Notes under the pieces: generated by a model
Databases searched by the model: none
What the model was told of the DNA's origin: nothing
Seen by the model: only the letters and a program-made list of their open reading frames with translations
Assembly: GCF_902859935.1 (NCBI RefSeq)
Contig: NZ_CADIKI010000027.1
Location: 1-64,000, forward strand
Source: Paraburkholderia fynbosensis
GTDB lineage: Bacteria > Pseudomonadota > Gammaproteobacteria > Burkholderiales > Burkholderiaceae
DNA: 64,000 bases
Direction of reading: 5' to 3'
In this document: positions 25,498 through 34,432 of the stretch, one piece after another
How positions within the stretch are numbered: the first letter of the stretch is position 1
How the letters are laid out: each line of letters starts with the position of its first letter
Position numbers and translations under genes: made by a program

Positions 25498-26457
25498 ATG
25501 GACGCGCTTTCCGACGTACTCTCGATGCTGCGCGTGAGCAGCGTGCTGTCGTCCCGGTTCGAAGGCAGTGGGGCGTGGGCGTTCCGCTTCGCCGCGTATC
25601 AGGGCATCAAGTTCGGTGGGGTGCTGGCGGGCCGCTCTCATCTGTGGATCGAAGGCAGCAAGGCGCCGCTGACGCTCGAACCGGGCGACTTCTACATGCT
25701 GACGGACGGTCAGCCGTTTTATTCGGCAAGCGACCCACGCCGCGCGCCGCTCGATGGTCCGGCAACTTACCGTCGTATTCGCGGCGCGGATGGCGTCGTG
25801 CGTTATCGCGGTGAAGGTGAAGGTAATTGTGATGAAGGCGGCGGGCGACGTGATTCCGAACGCGTGATCATCGCGAGCGGCCGCTTCACGTTCGAAAACG
25901 ACGTCACAGGCAAGCTGCTGAGCCATCTGCCGCCGCTGATTCATCTGCGCGCCGCAGAGCTAGGTTCGCAAGCGCTGTCACGCTTGCTCGATCTGCTCGG
26001 ATGGGAAACGACCGGCCTGCATGCGGGTGCGGACATCGCGCGCAGCAGTCTCGCGGCGCTGGTGCTCGTGCACGTGCTGCGAACTTATCTCGCGTCTACG
26101 CCGCAACCCGAGGGTTGGCTCGGGGCGCTTGCCGATCCGAAGATCGGCAGCGCGTTGTCGATGATGCACGCGCAGCCTGGCGAACGCTGGACCGTCGAGA
26201 GCCTGGCGTACGCGGTGGGTATGTCGCGCACCGCGTTCGCAGCGCGCTTTCGCCGCCAGGTGGGCAGTGCGCCCGTCGAATATCTCGCGCAGTGGCGGAT
26301 GACGATCGCGTGTTCCGCGCTCAAGCACTCGGAAGCGTCACTGACCGACATCGCGTTGCGCATCGGCTATTTGTCCGACACCGCGTTCAGCATCGCATTC
26401 AAGCGCTCGACCGGGCAGAGCCCCGGCCGCTTTCGCGCGCTCAGCCGCGAGACGTGA
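25498..26457 (+). CDS. AraC-family regulator with cupin-type N-terminal domain
   Basis: The 319-aa protein has an N-terminal ligand-binding half of the AraC_binding_2/cupin type (about 1-190: FAAYQGIKFGGVLAGRSHLW, LEPGDFYMLTDGQPF) and a C-terminal double HTH (about 215-315: WTVESLAYAVGMSRTAFAAR; LTDIALRIGYLSDTAFSIAF; GQSPGRFR). This branch usually activates a neighbouring oxidoreductase gene; here the divergent MDR dehydrogenase is the probable target. Its inducer is unknown. Confidence 0.87.
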   Translation: MDALSDVLSMLRVSSVLSSRFEGSGAWAFRFAAYQGIKFGGVLAGRSHLWIEGSKAPLTLEPGDFYMLTDGQPFYSASDPRRAPLDGPATYRRIRGADGVVRYRGEGEGNCDEGGGRRDSERVIIASGRFTFENDVTGKLLSHLPPLIHLRAAELGSQALSRLLDLLGWETTGLHAGADIARSSLAALVLVHVLRTYLASTPQPEGWLGALADPKIGSALSMMHAQPGERWTVESLAYAVGMSRTAFAARFRRQVGSAPVEYLAQWRMTIACSALKHSEASLTDIALRIGYLSDTAFSIAFKRSTGQSPGRFRALSRET

Positions 26458-26570
26458 CGGTTGCCGGACGACGTCGGGCACTTCGCCGGCGGTGCGCCGA
26501 TAGAAAGTGAGTCACTGGGTGCCGTTTTTTCGTTTCCAGCCAGCTTCCGGCACCCGCTCTCTTCCCTCAC

Positions 26571-27347
26571 TCACGCCGCGCGATACATCTGCGCACCCCA
26601 CGGCGCGCCGATCGTGCCGCCATCCACGACAATCTCAGCGCCGGTCATTCCCGAGGCGTCCCGCGACGCAAGAAACAGCACCGCCGCCGCCACTTCTTCC
26701 GGCGCCGCAAGACGGCCCATCGGAATACGCGGTGAGAGCGCCTGTTCGGTTCCGTCGAGCGTTGCGCCCTCGCGTGCGCCGCGCGTCCAGATCGGCGTGC
26801 GCGTGCCGCCCGGAATCACCGTGTTCACGCGGATGCCGCGCTGCACGAGCTCGGATGCGAAGACCTTCGCCATGCCGGTGATGCCCGCCTTGGTGGCCGA
26901 ATAAGCGGCCGAGCCCGGCGAGCCGAGTTCGCGCATCACCGAACCGTTCAATACGATCGAGCCACCTTCGCTCATCAACGGAAGCGCCGCCTGCACCGTC
27001 AGAAACACCGCTGTCAGGTTCGTGCGAAGAATCGCGTCGAACGCTGCGGCCGATGTGCCGCCGAGCGGCGTCGGTCCCGAAATGCCGGCGTTGGCGAACA
27101 CGATGTCCAATGCGCCAAACGCGCTTTCGATTTGCTTGAACAGCGCGCCGATTGCGGCTTCGTCATCCAGATTAGCCTGCACGCCTAGCGCGTTTTCGCC
27201 CAACTCCGACACCGCCTGATCGAGCTTGGCCCGGTCGCGGCCCGTGATTACCACTCGCGCGCCTTCGGCAATCAGCAGCTTCGCCGTGACGAAACCGATG
27301 CCGCTATTCCCACCCGTAACCAACGCTGTCTTTCCTGTGAAACGCAT
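26571..27347 (-). CDS. Short-chain dehydrogenase/reductase (SDR)
   Basis: The 258-aa classical SDR has cofactor motif TGGNSGIG (residues about 12-19), NAG in FANAGISG, catalytic Ser in NGSVMRELG and YSATK. ITGRDRAKL after the second strand suggests NADP(H) preference. Substrate is unknown. The start follows AAGGAG. It is divergent from the TetR gene at 27552, with twin operators between them, so it is probably TetR-repressed. Confidence 0.88.
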   Translation of the reverse strand: MRFTGKTALVTGGNSGIGFVTAKLLIAEGARVVITGRDRAKLDQAVSELGENALGVQANLDDEAAIGALFKQIESAFGALDIVFANAGISGPTPLGGTSAAAFDAILRTNLTAVFLTVQAALPLMSEGGSIVLNGSVMRELGSPGSAAYSATKAGITGMAKVFASELVQRGIRVNTVIPGGTRTPIWTRGAREGATLDGTEQALSPRIPMGRLAAPEEVAAAVLFLASRDASGMTGAEIVVDGGTIGAPWGAQMYRAA

Positions 27348-27477
27348 CTTCCTTCTCCTTGATCGCTCCGCCGGCACGGTCCCTAAGCCACGGCCGCGCG
27401 ACGCCCTGAACGGTTAAGCGGCTTCGTGCCGCTGCTGACAAACGAACTATTGCGAGGACCTTCCGTCATCCTCATTC

Positions 27478-27497
27478 TGCATGTTGATCATCATGCA
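27478..27497. promoter_or_regulatory. TetR operator A
   Basis: TGCATGTTGATCATCATGCA is a 20-bp palindrome with nine of ten pairs matched. It covers the -35 (TTGATC, 27484-27489) of the TetR gene promoter. Confidence 0.72.
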
Positions 27498-27512
27498 CAT
27501 TTTCAGTATTAT
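27484..27512 (+). promoter_or_regulatory. Sigma-70 promoter of the TetR gene
   Basis: TTGATC (27484-27489) and TATTAT (27507-27512) are exactly 17 bp apart. The transcript would start near 27519, 33 nt before the ATG. Both boxes lie inside or beside the two operators, so autorepression is expected. Confidence 0.65.
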
Positions 27513-27524
27513 GATCATCATGCA
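27505..27524. promoter_or_regulatory. TetR operator B
   Basis: This second site shares GATCATCATGCA with operator A exactly, 27 bp downstream, and its left half is weaker (seven of ten pairs). It covers the -10 box. Two sites of unequal strength suggest graded repression. Confidence 0.6.
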
Positions 27525-27551
27525 GATTGTCAAGTGTCGGAGAACGGAAAA

Positions 27552-28142
27552 ATGGGCTACTCACAGGCGCAGAAGGCTGAAAGCAGGCAGCGCGTTCTGG
27601 AAACGGCGGCGCGGCAAATTCGTGAAGACGGGATCGCCGCGCTCGGCGTCGCGGACTGCATGCGCAGCGCCGGACTCACGCATGGCGCGTTCTACGGCCA
27701 TTTCGATTCACGCGACGCGCTGATTGTCGAGGCGCTCGAATACGCGGTCGCGCAAAGCCGGGAACGTATCGAAGCGCTGCATACCGGAACGGGTGCGTCC
27801 AACGCAAATGAGCCGCTGCGGGCGATTGCGGAGGCGTTTCTCAGCGAGCGTCATATCAGGAACCCCGGCAGCGGCTGCGCGTTGTGTGCGCTCGCCGGCG
27901 AGGCGCGCCATGCGAGCCCCGAAGTTCGCGAGCGGCTGACAGCCTACGTACATACGCTGGCGGCACAAATCGCCGAGACACTGGCGGGTCGAAGCAAGAG
28001 CGCGGCGCTTGGCATCGTCGCGACCATCATCGGGGCGGTCACGCTGGCGCGGGCGGTGGACGACAAGCAACTCGCGAAATCGATTCTCGCTGCATCGCTC
28101 GATCTGATCGTGGCTCAGGGCGGAGATGCCGGCGCCGGGTGA
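27552..28142 (+). CDS. TetR-family repressor
   Basis: The 196-aa protein has an N-terminal TetR HTH (AARQIREDGIAALGVADCMR; GLTHGAFYGHFDSRDALIVEA) and a TetR_C ligand domain with GCALCALAGEARHASPEVRE, typical of the AcrR/NemR-like branch that senses reactive or electrophilic compounds via cysteines. ATG 27552 follows GGAGAACGG; the open frame upstream crosses the operators and is not coding. It probably represses itself and the divergent SDR gene. Confidence 0.88.
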   Translation: MGYSQAQKAESRQRVLETAARQIREDGIAALGVADCMRSAGLTHGAFYGHFDSRDALIVEALEYAVAQSRERIEALHTGTGASNANEPLRAIAEAFLSERHIRNPGSGCALCALAGEARHASPEVRERLTAYVHTLAAQIAETLAGRSKSAALGIVATIIGAVTLARAVDDKQLAKSILAASLDLIVAQGGDAGAG

Positions 28143-28402
28143 AACCGTTGCACGCCGTCTCGCACGCGTTGCCGTGACGGTCGTTCAGGCAATCATCCAA
28201 TCTATTCCAATGAAGCCGCCGGACGAGCCGGTGTATTTTTCCTTCCGGTGACGGCAACCGGCCGGGCCCTCAACGGGCCCGCGATGACAATACCGCTACG
28301 GCAGTGGCTTGCGTTACTCTCGCGTGGTGTCGCCGCTGTGGCGGCGGCGCTGCTGCTCGCGGCGGTGCTGTTTGCGCGGGGCACCGTCATCACACGCACA
28401 CT

Positions 28403-28660
28403 CTCATCGTTGCGCCGATCATGCTGGTCGAGTGGCAGGTCGAACCCGGTTGCGTGCCGATGGTCATCGCGGGATTGCTGATCGAGCATCCGGACTTCAC
28501 GGCACTCAACACCGCGGGCTGGGCCGTGCCGACCTACATGATCGCGGTACCGAGGAGGGGTGTCTGCTCTCTGGCGTGGTTCGCGATGCTGCGCCATTTG
28601 CCGCCTGAAGTGGCATCCATCGGCATGCTACTCGTGCCGATCATGGGCAACAGGCTACGG
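28403..28660 (+). pseudogene. Remnant of an EamA/DMT-family permease
   Basis: One frame reads like the C-terminal half of an EamA drug/metabolite transporter: MVIAGLLIEHPDFTALNTAG, WAVPTYMIAV, SLAWFAMLRHLPPEVASIGM, LLVPIMG. The preceding 5' part (from about 28248) reads in a different frame as a hydrophobic segment. No full permease of about 300 aa can be built, and the end runs into the convergent small gene. Treated as a degraded fragment. Confidence 0.5.
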
Positions 28661-28664
28661 CAGC

Positions 28665-28874
28665 TCAGACGCCGTCGCTATCCCTGCTCAGACGCCGCGC
28701 AAGCTCGCGACCGCGTCCCGTCAGTTTGAGTGTCGAGATATCGCCGTCGTCGCGCCAGGCGATCTCGACCAGTTCATAGCGGCTCAGCGCAAGTACTTCC
28801 GCATCGAGTTCTTGCAGACGCCTTTCGGCATCGCTCAGGCGCAGCAGGGTCGCGACTTCGTGATGGGTCAGCAT
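28665..28874 (-). CDS. Small hypothetical protein, winged-helix-like
   Basis: The 69-aa soluble protein has helix-rich sequence LTHHEVATLLRLSDAERRLQ, then YELVEIAWRDDGDISTLKLT and an Arg-rich end. The pattern could be a small winged helix, but I recognise no family. A GAGG lies 8 nt before the ATG and codon use is coding-like. Confidence 0.5.
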   Translation of the reverse strand: MLTHHEVATLLRLSDAERRLQELDAEVLALSRYELVEIAWRDDGDISTLKLTGRGRELARRLSRDSDGV

Positions 28875-29009
28875 CGGCTACCTCGTCGGTGAATAGAGGA
28901 CATGCCGACATCGTAGACACCCAGTCCGACATTCAGACTACGGTTGTGTTGCGCGAAATTACCGCGTTACAAATGGCGAGGACGTTCGCCGCCACCGCGC
29001 AGGCTCACG

Positions 29010-29333
29010 CTACTTGCCGCGCGCCACGGACACCAGTTCCTTGACACGCCGTGCGATGCTCCCCAGCACGCCATCGGGTCCACTCGTGGACGCCTTTCTG
29101 TGCGGCATGTTCTGCAAATCGTGCCAGTCATCGTGGAGCGAACGCGCATGACTCGCCGGTGTGAACGGCCACTCGATCACCACCGCCCGCAGGATCGCCG
29201 CACGCGGTCCTTTCTCGGCCCGGTCGATATACGCATTGATCGCCAACGCCTCTTGCCTCGCCGATTCGTGGGAATCGGTGGCAATGAAGTCGTTCAGCCC
29301 TTCGATATGGACGCACCATAACTGTTCGCTCAC
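29010..29333 (-). CDS. Hypothetical protein
   Basis: The 107-aa soluble protein begins VSEQLWCVHIEGLNDFIATD and shows a helix with acidic and Ala residues (SARQEALAINAYIDRAEKGP) and an Arg/Lys-rich tail. No family recognised. GTG 29333 is preferred because GGAGACAGG lies just upstream; the frame is open further up without family-like sequence. Confidence 0.5.
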   Translation of the reverse strand: MSEQLWCVHIEGLNDFIATDSHESARQEALAINAYIDRAEKGPRAAILRAVVIEWPFTPASHARSLHDDWHDLQNMPHRKASTSGPDGVLGSIARRVKELVSVARGK

Positions 29334-29521
29334 GTCCTGTCTCCGTATGGGTTCCTGATTGCCGACCCGCTCGCTGCGGATAACGCCCTGTTCGCCTGCG
29401 GCATTCCCGCTCAACACACCACCGATATACCGCCATTTTTATACCCGGACCATTCGGGGCTCTGCTTTCCAAAACCACTACCCGACTTCCTGTACCGTAT
29501 TACTGGGGCCTCGATCTAAGA

Positions 29522-30904
29522 TCAGTAAGCATTAGGATGATGAAGCCCCTTGAATACAGTCGCGAAAATGATTTTGACGTCCAGTGCGAATGACCAGTTG
29601 CGCAGGTAATACAAATCGTGCGCCACACGGCCCTCCATCTTTTCGAGGCGATCGGTTTCACCGCGAAAGCCGTTGATCTGCGCCCATCCGGTGATGCCGG
29701 GTTTGATCCGGTAGCGGTGGATGTAGCCTGACACGATGTGCTGATAGAGATCGTCGTGTTCGAGCGCGTGAGGACGCGGCCCGACCACCGACATATCGCC
29801 GCGCAGCACATTGAAGAACTGCGGCAGTTCATCGAGACTCGTGCGCCGAAGGAATCCGCCCACCTTCGTAATGCGTGGATCATCGCGTGTCGCCTGCTCC
29901 AGCAAGCCCGGCTTCTGCTCGTGCAGACGCATGGTGCGAAATTTGTAAATGCTGAAAACCCGCCCGTCTGCGCCTTTGCGGCGCTGCCTGAAGAAGACCG
30001 GGCCGGGCGAACTCAGCTTCACGGCAATCGCGCAGGCGAGCAGAATCGGCGACACCGCGATCAGCGCCCCTAGCGCAAAAAACCAGTCGAACAATTCCTT
30101 CTGCACCATTGCCTTGGGCGGTAGCGGCGACGCGGCCAGATTGATCGTCGGCAGCCCCAGCAGGTCGGTCATGCTGCCTTCGAAGAGCGCAAGCGTGCGC
30201 ACATCGGGCATGAACCGGATATTGATCAGGTCGTTGCGAAACTCGTCGACGAGCCGGAGAATCGAACGCTCTTCGGTCAGCGGCAACGCCAGCCACACTT
30301 CGCCGATATTCTGCTCACGAACGTATCGGGCAAAAGCGGCATGCTCTTCAAAGACCCTGACGGGCGCCGCGGTCGCGACTGCGCTGCCCGGGCGCAGGTT
30401 ATATAACGCGTTGGCGCGAAAACCAGCGGCAGGCGACATTTCCATCTTGCGAATGATTTCGTCGCAATGCTCTGCGCACGCCGCAACCGCAACCTGCTGC
30501 AAATTCAAACCCGCATTGCGCATCCGGCCGAGCAACGCATGCGTCACCATGCGCCCGGCCATCATCGCCGCACCCGAAATACCGGTCCAATACACGAACC
30601 AGAGACGCGACACGAAATCGATCTGGTGCAGCGAAAACATCAGCACCATCGCGCACGCCTGAACGAGCAGCCAGCCGAGCGCGACGTGCCCCGCGAGCGC
30701 GCGCTTGGAGCGGCCGCGCCATGACTCGTACACGCCCAGCGCCGGAAACACCGCGAGTGCAAAGGCCGCCGCAAAGGCCACGAACGCCAGATAGAAACTG
30801 CGCTGCGAGTCCGTTTCGAAACGGATCTGCGAGGCCACGAGAGCGCCCGAGAGGATCATCGCCACGTCGAACAATCTTGCCAGTAGACCAGTAATCAATC
30901 GCAT
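29522..30904 (-). CDS. Undecaprenyl-phosphate glucose phosphotransferase (WcaJ-like)
   Basis: This 460-aa polyisoprenyl-phosphate hexose-1-phosphate transferase has four N-terminal membrane segments (about 8-120), a CoA-binding-like soluble domain (about 130-260), a fifth membrane helix (about 270-292) and the catalytic domain. Signature sequences: FFRQRRKGADGRVFSIYKFRTM, RRTSLDELPQFFNVLRGDMS, VVGPRPHALEHD, YRIKPGITGWAQINGFRGET. It transfers glucose-1-phosphate from UDP-glucose to undecaprenyl phosphate and so starts each exopolysaccharide repeat at the inner membrane. It lies 41 nt after manC. Confidence 0.92.
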   Translation of the reverse strand: MRLITGLLARLFDVAMILSGALVASQIRFETDSQRSFYLAFVAFAAAFALAVFPALGVYESWRGRSKRALAGHVALGWLLVQACAMVLMFSLHQIDFVSRLWFVYWTGISGAAMMAGRMVTHALLGRMRNAGLNLQQVAVAACAEHCDEIIRKMEMSPAAGFRANALYNLRPGSAVATAAPVRVFEEHAAFARYVREQNIGEVWLALPLTEERSILRLVDEFRNDLINIRFMPDVRTLALFEGSMTDLLGLPTINLAASPLPPKAMVQKELFDWFFALGALIAVSPILLACAIAVKLSSPGPVFFRQRRKGADGRVFSIYKFRTMRLHEQKPGLLEQATRDDPRITKVGGFLRRTSLDELPQFFNVLRGDMSVVGPRPHALEHDDLYQHIVSGYIHRYRIKPGITGWAQINGFRGETDRLEKMEGRVAHDLYYLRNWSFALDVKIIFATVFKGLHHPNAY

Positions 30905-30945
30905 TGCAGCCCCCTGAGAGCACGCATTCGTTCGACCCACCCGAT

Positions 30946-32475
30946 TCAGCCGCAACGCCCATACTTGTCGTCGAATCTGACGATGTCGTCTTCGCCAAGA
31001 TAGGTTCCGGACTGAACTTCGATGATCTGCAGCGGCACGCGGCCAGGATTTTCCAAACGATGACGTATGCCCAGCGGGATATACGTCGACTCGTTTTCGC
31101 CGAGAAGAAACTGTTCTTCCCCGCGCGTGACGAGCGCCGTCCCGCTCACGACAACCCAATGCTCCGCGCGATGGTGATGCATCTGCAACGACAGGCGCGC
31201 GCCCGGCATCACGACGATGCGTTTGACCTGAAAGCGATCGCCGTGGTCGATCGAATCGTAAAAGCCCCACGGCCGGCGCACTTTTCGATGTGCGTCGGCT
31301 TCCGGCGATTTTTCGCGCTTGATGCGCGACACCAGTCCCTTGATGTCCTGCACGTGCGAGCGCTCCGCCACCAGCACGGCGTCGTCGGTCTCGATCACGA
31401 TCAGATTGTTCGTGCCGACACAGGCAAGCAGCCGGCCGCCTTGCGAACGCGCATAGGTTGCGGTCGCGCCTTCGAACAGCACGCGCCCATTCGATGCGTT
31501 GCCGCAGTCGTCCTTTTCCATCGCCTGCCAGACTGCATCCCACGACCCGAGATCCGACCAGCCCGCGTCGAGCGGCACCACCACGCCGGCGAAAGGCGAA
31601 TCAGGCTTCCCTAACTGCTCCATCACCGCGTAATCGATCGAATCGGAGGGCGAGCGCAGGAATTCGGCGGCGTCGGGAATGACGCACTCGGTGGTTTCTC
31701 TCGCGCCCTGATGCGCCTGAACGCACGCGGCGTGTATCTCCGGCTGAAAACGTTCGATCATCGCAAGCCATACCGATGAACGGACCACCACCATCCCGCT
31801 GTTCCACCAATAATTGCCCGACTCCACATACTGAGCGGCGAGTTCCGCTGCGGGCTTCTCGACGAAGCGCTCGATGCGACGTGCGCCGTCGCGCAACTCG
31901 CTGCCGAGCCGGATATAGCCGAAACCGGTGTCCGCGCGGTCAGGGGGAACGCCTAACGTGGCGATCGAACCCGCTTGTGCGTGCCGCGCTGCGACGTCGA
32001 TGGCGCGATGAAGCGCGTCGAGATTGGCTATCGAATGATCAGCGGGCATCACGACCAGAATGGCGTCCTGTCCATCGGCGCAAGCGGCCAATGCGGCGAG
32101 CGTGAGCGCCGGCGCGGTATCGCGGCGCGCGGGCTCCACCACGATGCGCGCGTTCACCCCGACCTCGCGCGCCTGTTCGTAAGTGGCAAAGTAATGCTCG
32201 GTACCGCAGACGACGACCGGGTCGGCCGACACATCCCAGAAGCTGCTGAAGCCGGCCATGCGCCCCATCGTGGCTTGCAATAATGTCTGGTTGCCGATCA
32301 GGTCGATCAACTGCTTCGGAAACTGCTCACGCGACATCGGCCACAGACGAGTCCCCGATCCCCCGGCGAGAATGACCTGCACGAGCGGCGGATAGTCCAC
32401 CGGAGCCTTTTCGATCGAATCGGCATCCGTCGTTGCGTCCGTCGTTGCGTCCGTCACTGCCGTAACCTTTCCCAT
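30946..32475 (-). CDS. manC: Mannose-1-phosphate guanylyltransferase / mannose-6-phosphate isomerase (ManC)
   Basis: The 509-aa bifunctional enzyme has a nucleotidyltransferase domain (about 33-330) with VQVILAGGSGTRLWPMSRE and the FVEKP lysine motif, and a C-terminal cupin isomerase domain (about 370-505) with RPWGFYDSID, SLQMHHHRAEHW, and GENESTYIPLGIRHRLENPG. It makes GDP-mannose in the cytoplasm for the polymer. The N-terminal tail (TDATTDATTDAD) comes from a 12-bp tandem repeat. The start follows GGGAGC. Confidence 0.93.
   Translation of the reverse strand: MGKVTAVTDATTDATTDADSIEKAPVDYPPLVQVILAGGSGTRLWPMSREQFPKQLIDLIGNQTLLQATMGRMAGFSSFWDVSADPVVVCGTEHYFATYEQAREVGVNARIVVEPARRDTAPALTLAALAACADGQDAILVVMPADHSIANLDALHRAIDVAARHAQAGSIATLGVPPDRADTGFGYIRLGSELRDGARRIERFVEKPAAELAAQYVESGNYWWNSGMVVVRSSVWLAMIERFQPEIHAACVQAHQGARETTECVIPDAAEFLRSPSDSIDYAVMEQLGKPDSPFAGVVVPLDAGWSDLGSWDAVWQAMEKDDCGNASNGRVLFEGATATYARSQGGRLLACVGTNNLIVIETDDAVLVAERSHVQDIKGLVSRIKREKSPEADAHRKVRRPWGFYDSIDHGDRFQVKRIVVMPGARLSLQMHHHRAEHWVVVSGTALVTRGEEQFLLGENESTYIPLGIRHRLENPGRVPLQIIEVQSGTYLGEDDIVRFDDKYGRCG
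32431..32454. repeat. Two tandem copies of a 12-bp unit inside manC
   Basis: CGTTGCGTCCGT occurs twice head to tail, with partial copies on both sides. It encodes the TTDA-type repeat in the disordered N-terminal tail. Copy number could vary by slippage without changing frame because the unit is a multiple of three. Confidence 0.75.
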
Positions 32476-33094
32476 ATAAAGCTCCCTTAGCTTGATGCCG
32501 GCTCGAGAGCGCCCGCTCGATGTCCGCGCATAACGCATGGCGACGCGAAGCGCGTCGAAGACTTCTCGTGTGATTAATGACAGGACGTCTATAACGGACT
32601 GACAGAGCCAACCAGTTCGTTGCGCGGAGGATGTACGTAGCGGCCTATCGGTCTGATTCGGCCTCTCAACGCAAGCATCGGCGCGATCGGGTCGCGGCAG
32701 ATCGCGTAAAGGCAATAAAAGCGAACCGGCGTTATGCCGACAGACTGATGCCCATAGCGCCGCACTCGATGTGATCAATCATAGACAGCCCACGCTGCAC
32801 CACAGCATACGTGGCGCGAACAGTGGAGATTTTGGCTCTGCTCGTGGGGCCGGATTCCTGAGTATCCGGATGAAGCTGACTTAGCCAACACCGGCATACG
32901 CCGAGGTTGGAAATCAATGACGACACGTGGTACCGTGCAATGAACGTGCTCACGTTTGATTCCTCAAAGATACGGACACCGATGTTGTCCATGCCGGCTC
33001 GACGCTGGCTTTCCGTCTCCGACTCCATGGCGGCTGTCTTCACATGGACGAGTCTTCGGGGCCCTGTGCGCCATTTCGTTTTCCTGGAGTCGCA
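32476..33094. other. Divergent control region between manC-wcaJ and the polymerase gene
   Basis: About 620 bp without a convincing gene. It contains CGACGCG-AAG-CGCGTCG (32541-32557, tight hairpin in the manC leader) and CCGGAT-N8-ATCCGG (32850-32869). An open frame at 32732-33043 on the minus strand has no recognisable content. Confidence 0.55.
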
Positions 33095-34342
33095 ATGGCT
33101 TACATATCGTTACTTGCGCTATTCCTGACTGTGACCAATCTGGTACCGGTAAGCGCGGTAGGTCTTGCCCCGCTCGTCTTCTGTTCATGGCGCTTTTTCG
33201 GCAGAAGTTACCCCGCGTTTATCACGCCACTCACCTTGCTGACGCTGCTGATCGTGGTGTCGACACTGCTCTACGATCCCGCGTCGTTCCTTGAATTCGA
33301 CTTCTATCGGCGCGACGGCAATTTTTTCGTCTCCTATGCGCCGATCTTTGCCGGTTGCCTGTATATGCACCGTTGGGATCTGAACAAAGTGCTTCGCACG
33401 TTCTTCGTGTTTGCAGTAGTGATCAACTTGCCGCTTTACGCTTACTACATTCTTGAGAATGGCTTACTCAGCATTTTCATCCATCCCGATGCGAGCTTTG
33501 GCAGCTACTTCATTGCACGCAACGCGGCCGGCGGCTTCTTTGCAATGCTGTTCTGCCTGGGCGCCGCGTGCTATCTGCAAAGGCGCAGCAGGCTGATTCT
33601 TGCGCTGCTGGCCGCCAACGCGTTGATGCTTTTTTCCACTTATAGCCGCGGTTCGCTGCTGGGCGTTCTGGCGGCGCTGCCCTATGTCTACTTCGGCCGC
33701 AAGCGCTGGATGCTGGCCTCGCTGATAGCCGGTCTTCTCGTGGCTTCCATCGCAATGGCGCTCTACAACACGGACCCGACGGTCAACTATATGGGCTACT
33801 CCTTCACGATCCAGAATCAGGATGCGAAGGTCGCCAATCTGAGCATCCGCTACGAATGGCTGTGGCCACGCGCGCTCATGTACTTCGAACACAGCCCGAT
33901 CATCGGCCTCGGGTTCGGTTCGTTCGACGACCATATCGGCAGCGTCGTGTCATACTTCCACGTGGTGGGTATTCCGTCGGACGTGTCGATCGAACATAGC
34001 GACTCACATGCGCACAACTCCTACCTCAACTTTCTCGCAGAACTAGGCGTGGTCGGACTCGCGCTGTTACTGAGTTTTTTCTGGAAGCTGATTGAATGGA
34101 GCCAGCATGGCGCGGCGGCCGCCGCGCTGACCGGCCGGGGACAAAACTTCGCCGCGTTCCGGTTCGTCGAAATCTCGTCAGTTTGCCTGCTTGTGATGGC
34201 CGCGACCGAACATCGGCTCGTCTCGCCGTCGAACGTTCTGATCCTTTCGCTTGTCATCTCGTTGTTGCTCGCATGGCGCCCGTCCAGCGCCGTCGCGTTC
34301 GAACGGTCGCCGCATACGCCGAATGGCCCCACGCCCTCGTGA
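33095..34342 (+). CDS. O-antigen polymerase/ligase-family protein (Wzy)
   Basis: The 415-aa integral membrane protein has about 10-12 segments and the Wzy_C signature: SGSLLG-like loop STYSRGSLLGVLAAL, and a periplasmic loop ending SHAHNSYLNFLAELGVVGLAL, which matches the conserved HNxYL..E.G motif. It should polymerise lipid-linked repeats in the periplasm. ATG 33095 follows TGGAG; an upstream ATG at 33044 adds 17 hydrophilic residues and is less likely. It is transcribed away from manC with the PAP2 gene. Confidence 0.82.
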   Translation: MAYISLLALFLTVTNLVPVSAVGLAPLVFCSWRFFGRSYPAFITPLTLLTLLIVVSTLLYDPASFLEFDFYRRDGNFFVSYAPIFAGCLYMHRWDLNKVLRTFFVFAVVINLPLYAYYILENGLLSIFIHPDASFGSYFIARNAAGGFFAMLFCLGAACYLQRRSRLILALLAANALMLFSTYSRGSLLGVLAALPYVYFGRKRWMLASLIAGLLVASIAMALYNTDPTVNYMGYSFTIQNQDAKVANLSIRYEWLWPRALMYFEHSPIIGLGFGSFDDHIGSVVSYFHVVGIPSDVSIEHSDSHAHNSYLNFLAELGVVGLALLLSFFWKLIEWSQHGAAAAALTGRGQNFAAFRFVEISSVCLLVMAATEHRLVSPSNVLILSLVISLLLAWRPSSAVAFERSPHTPNGPTPS

Positions 34343-34432
34343 GCGATAATACGGCCGCACTCAACCAATCTGCCCGCGGGAGGCGCTCTTTTCAGCCACG
34401 CGGCAGCCGGAAAGCGACAACGAGAGAACCCT

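Noticed and set aside
30117..30125. GGCGGTAGC, resembling the ops element that recruits RfaH
   Set aside because: It lies inside the WcaJ-like gene and on the strand opposite to transcription.
32732..33043. 103-aa minus-strand frame before manC
   Set aside because: No recognisable domain, no convincing ribosome binding site, and overlaps the expected divergent promoter region.
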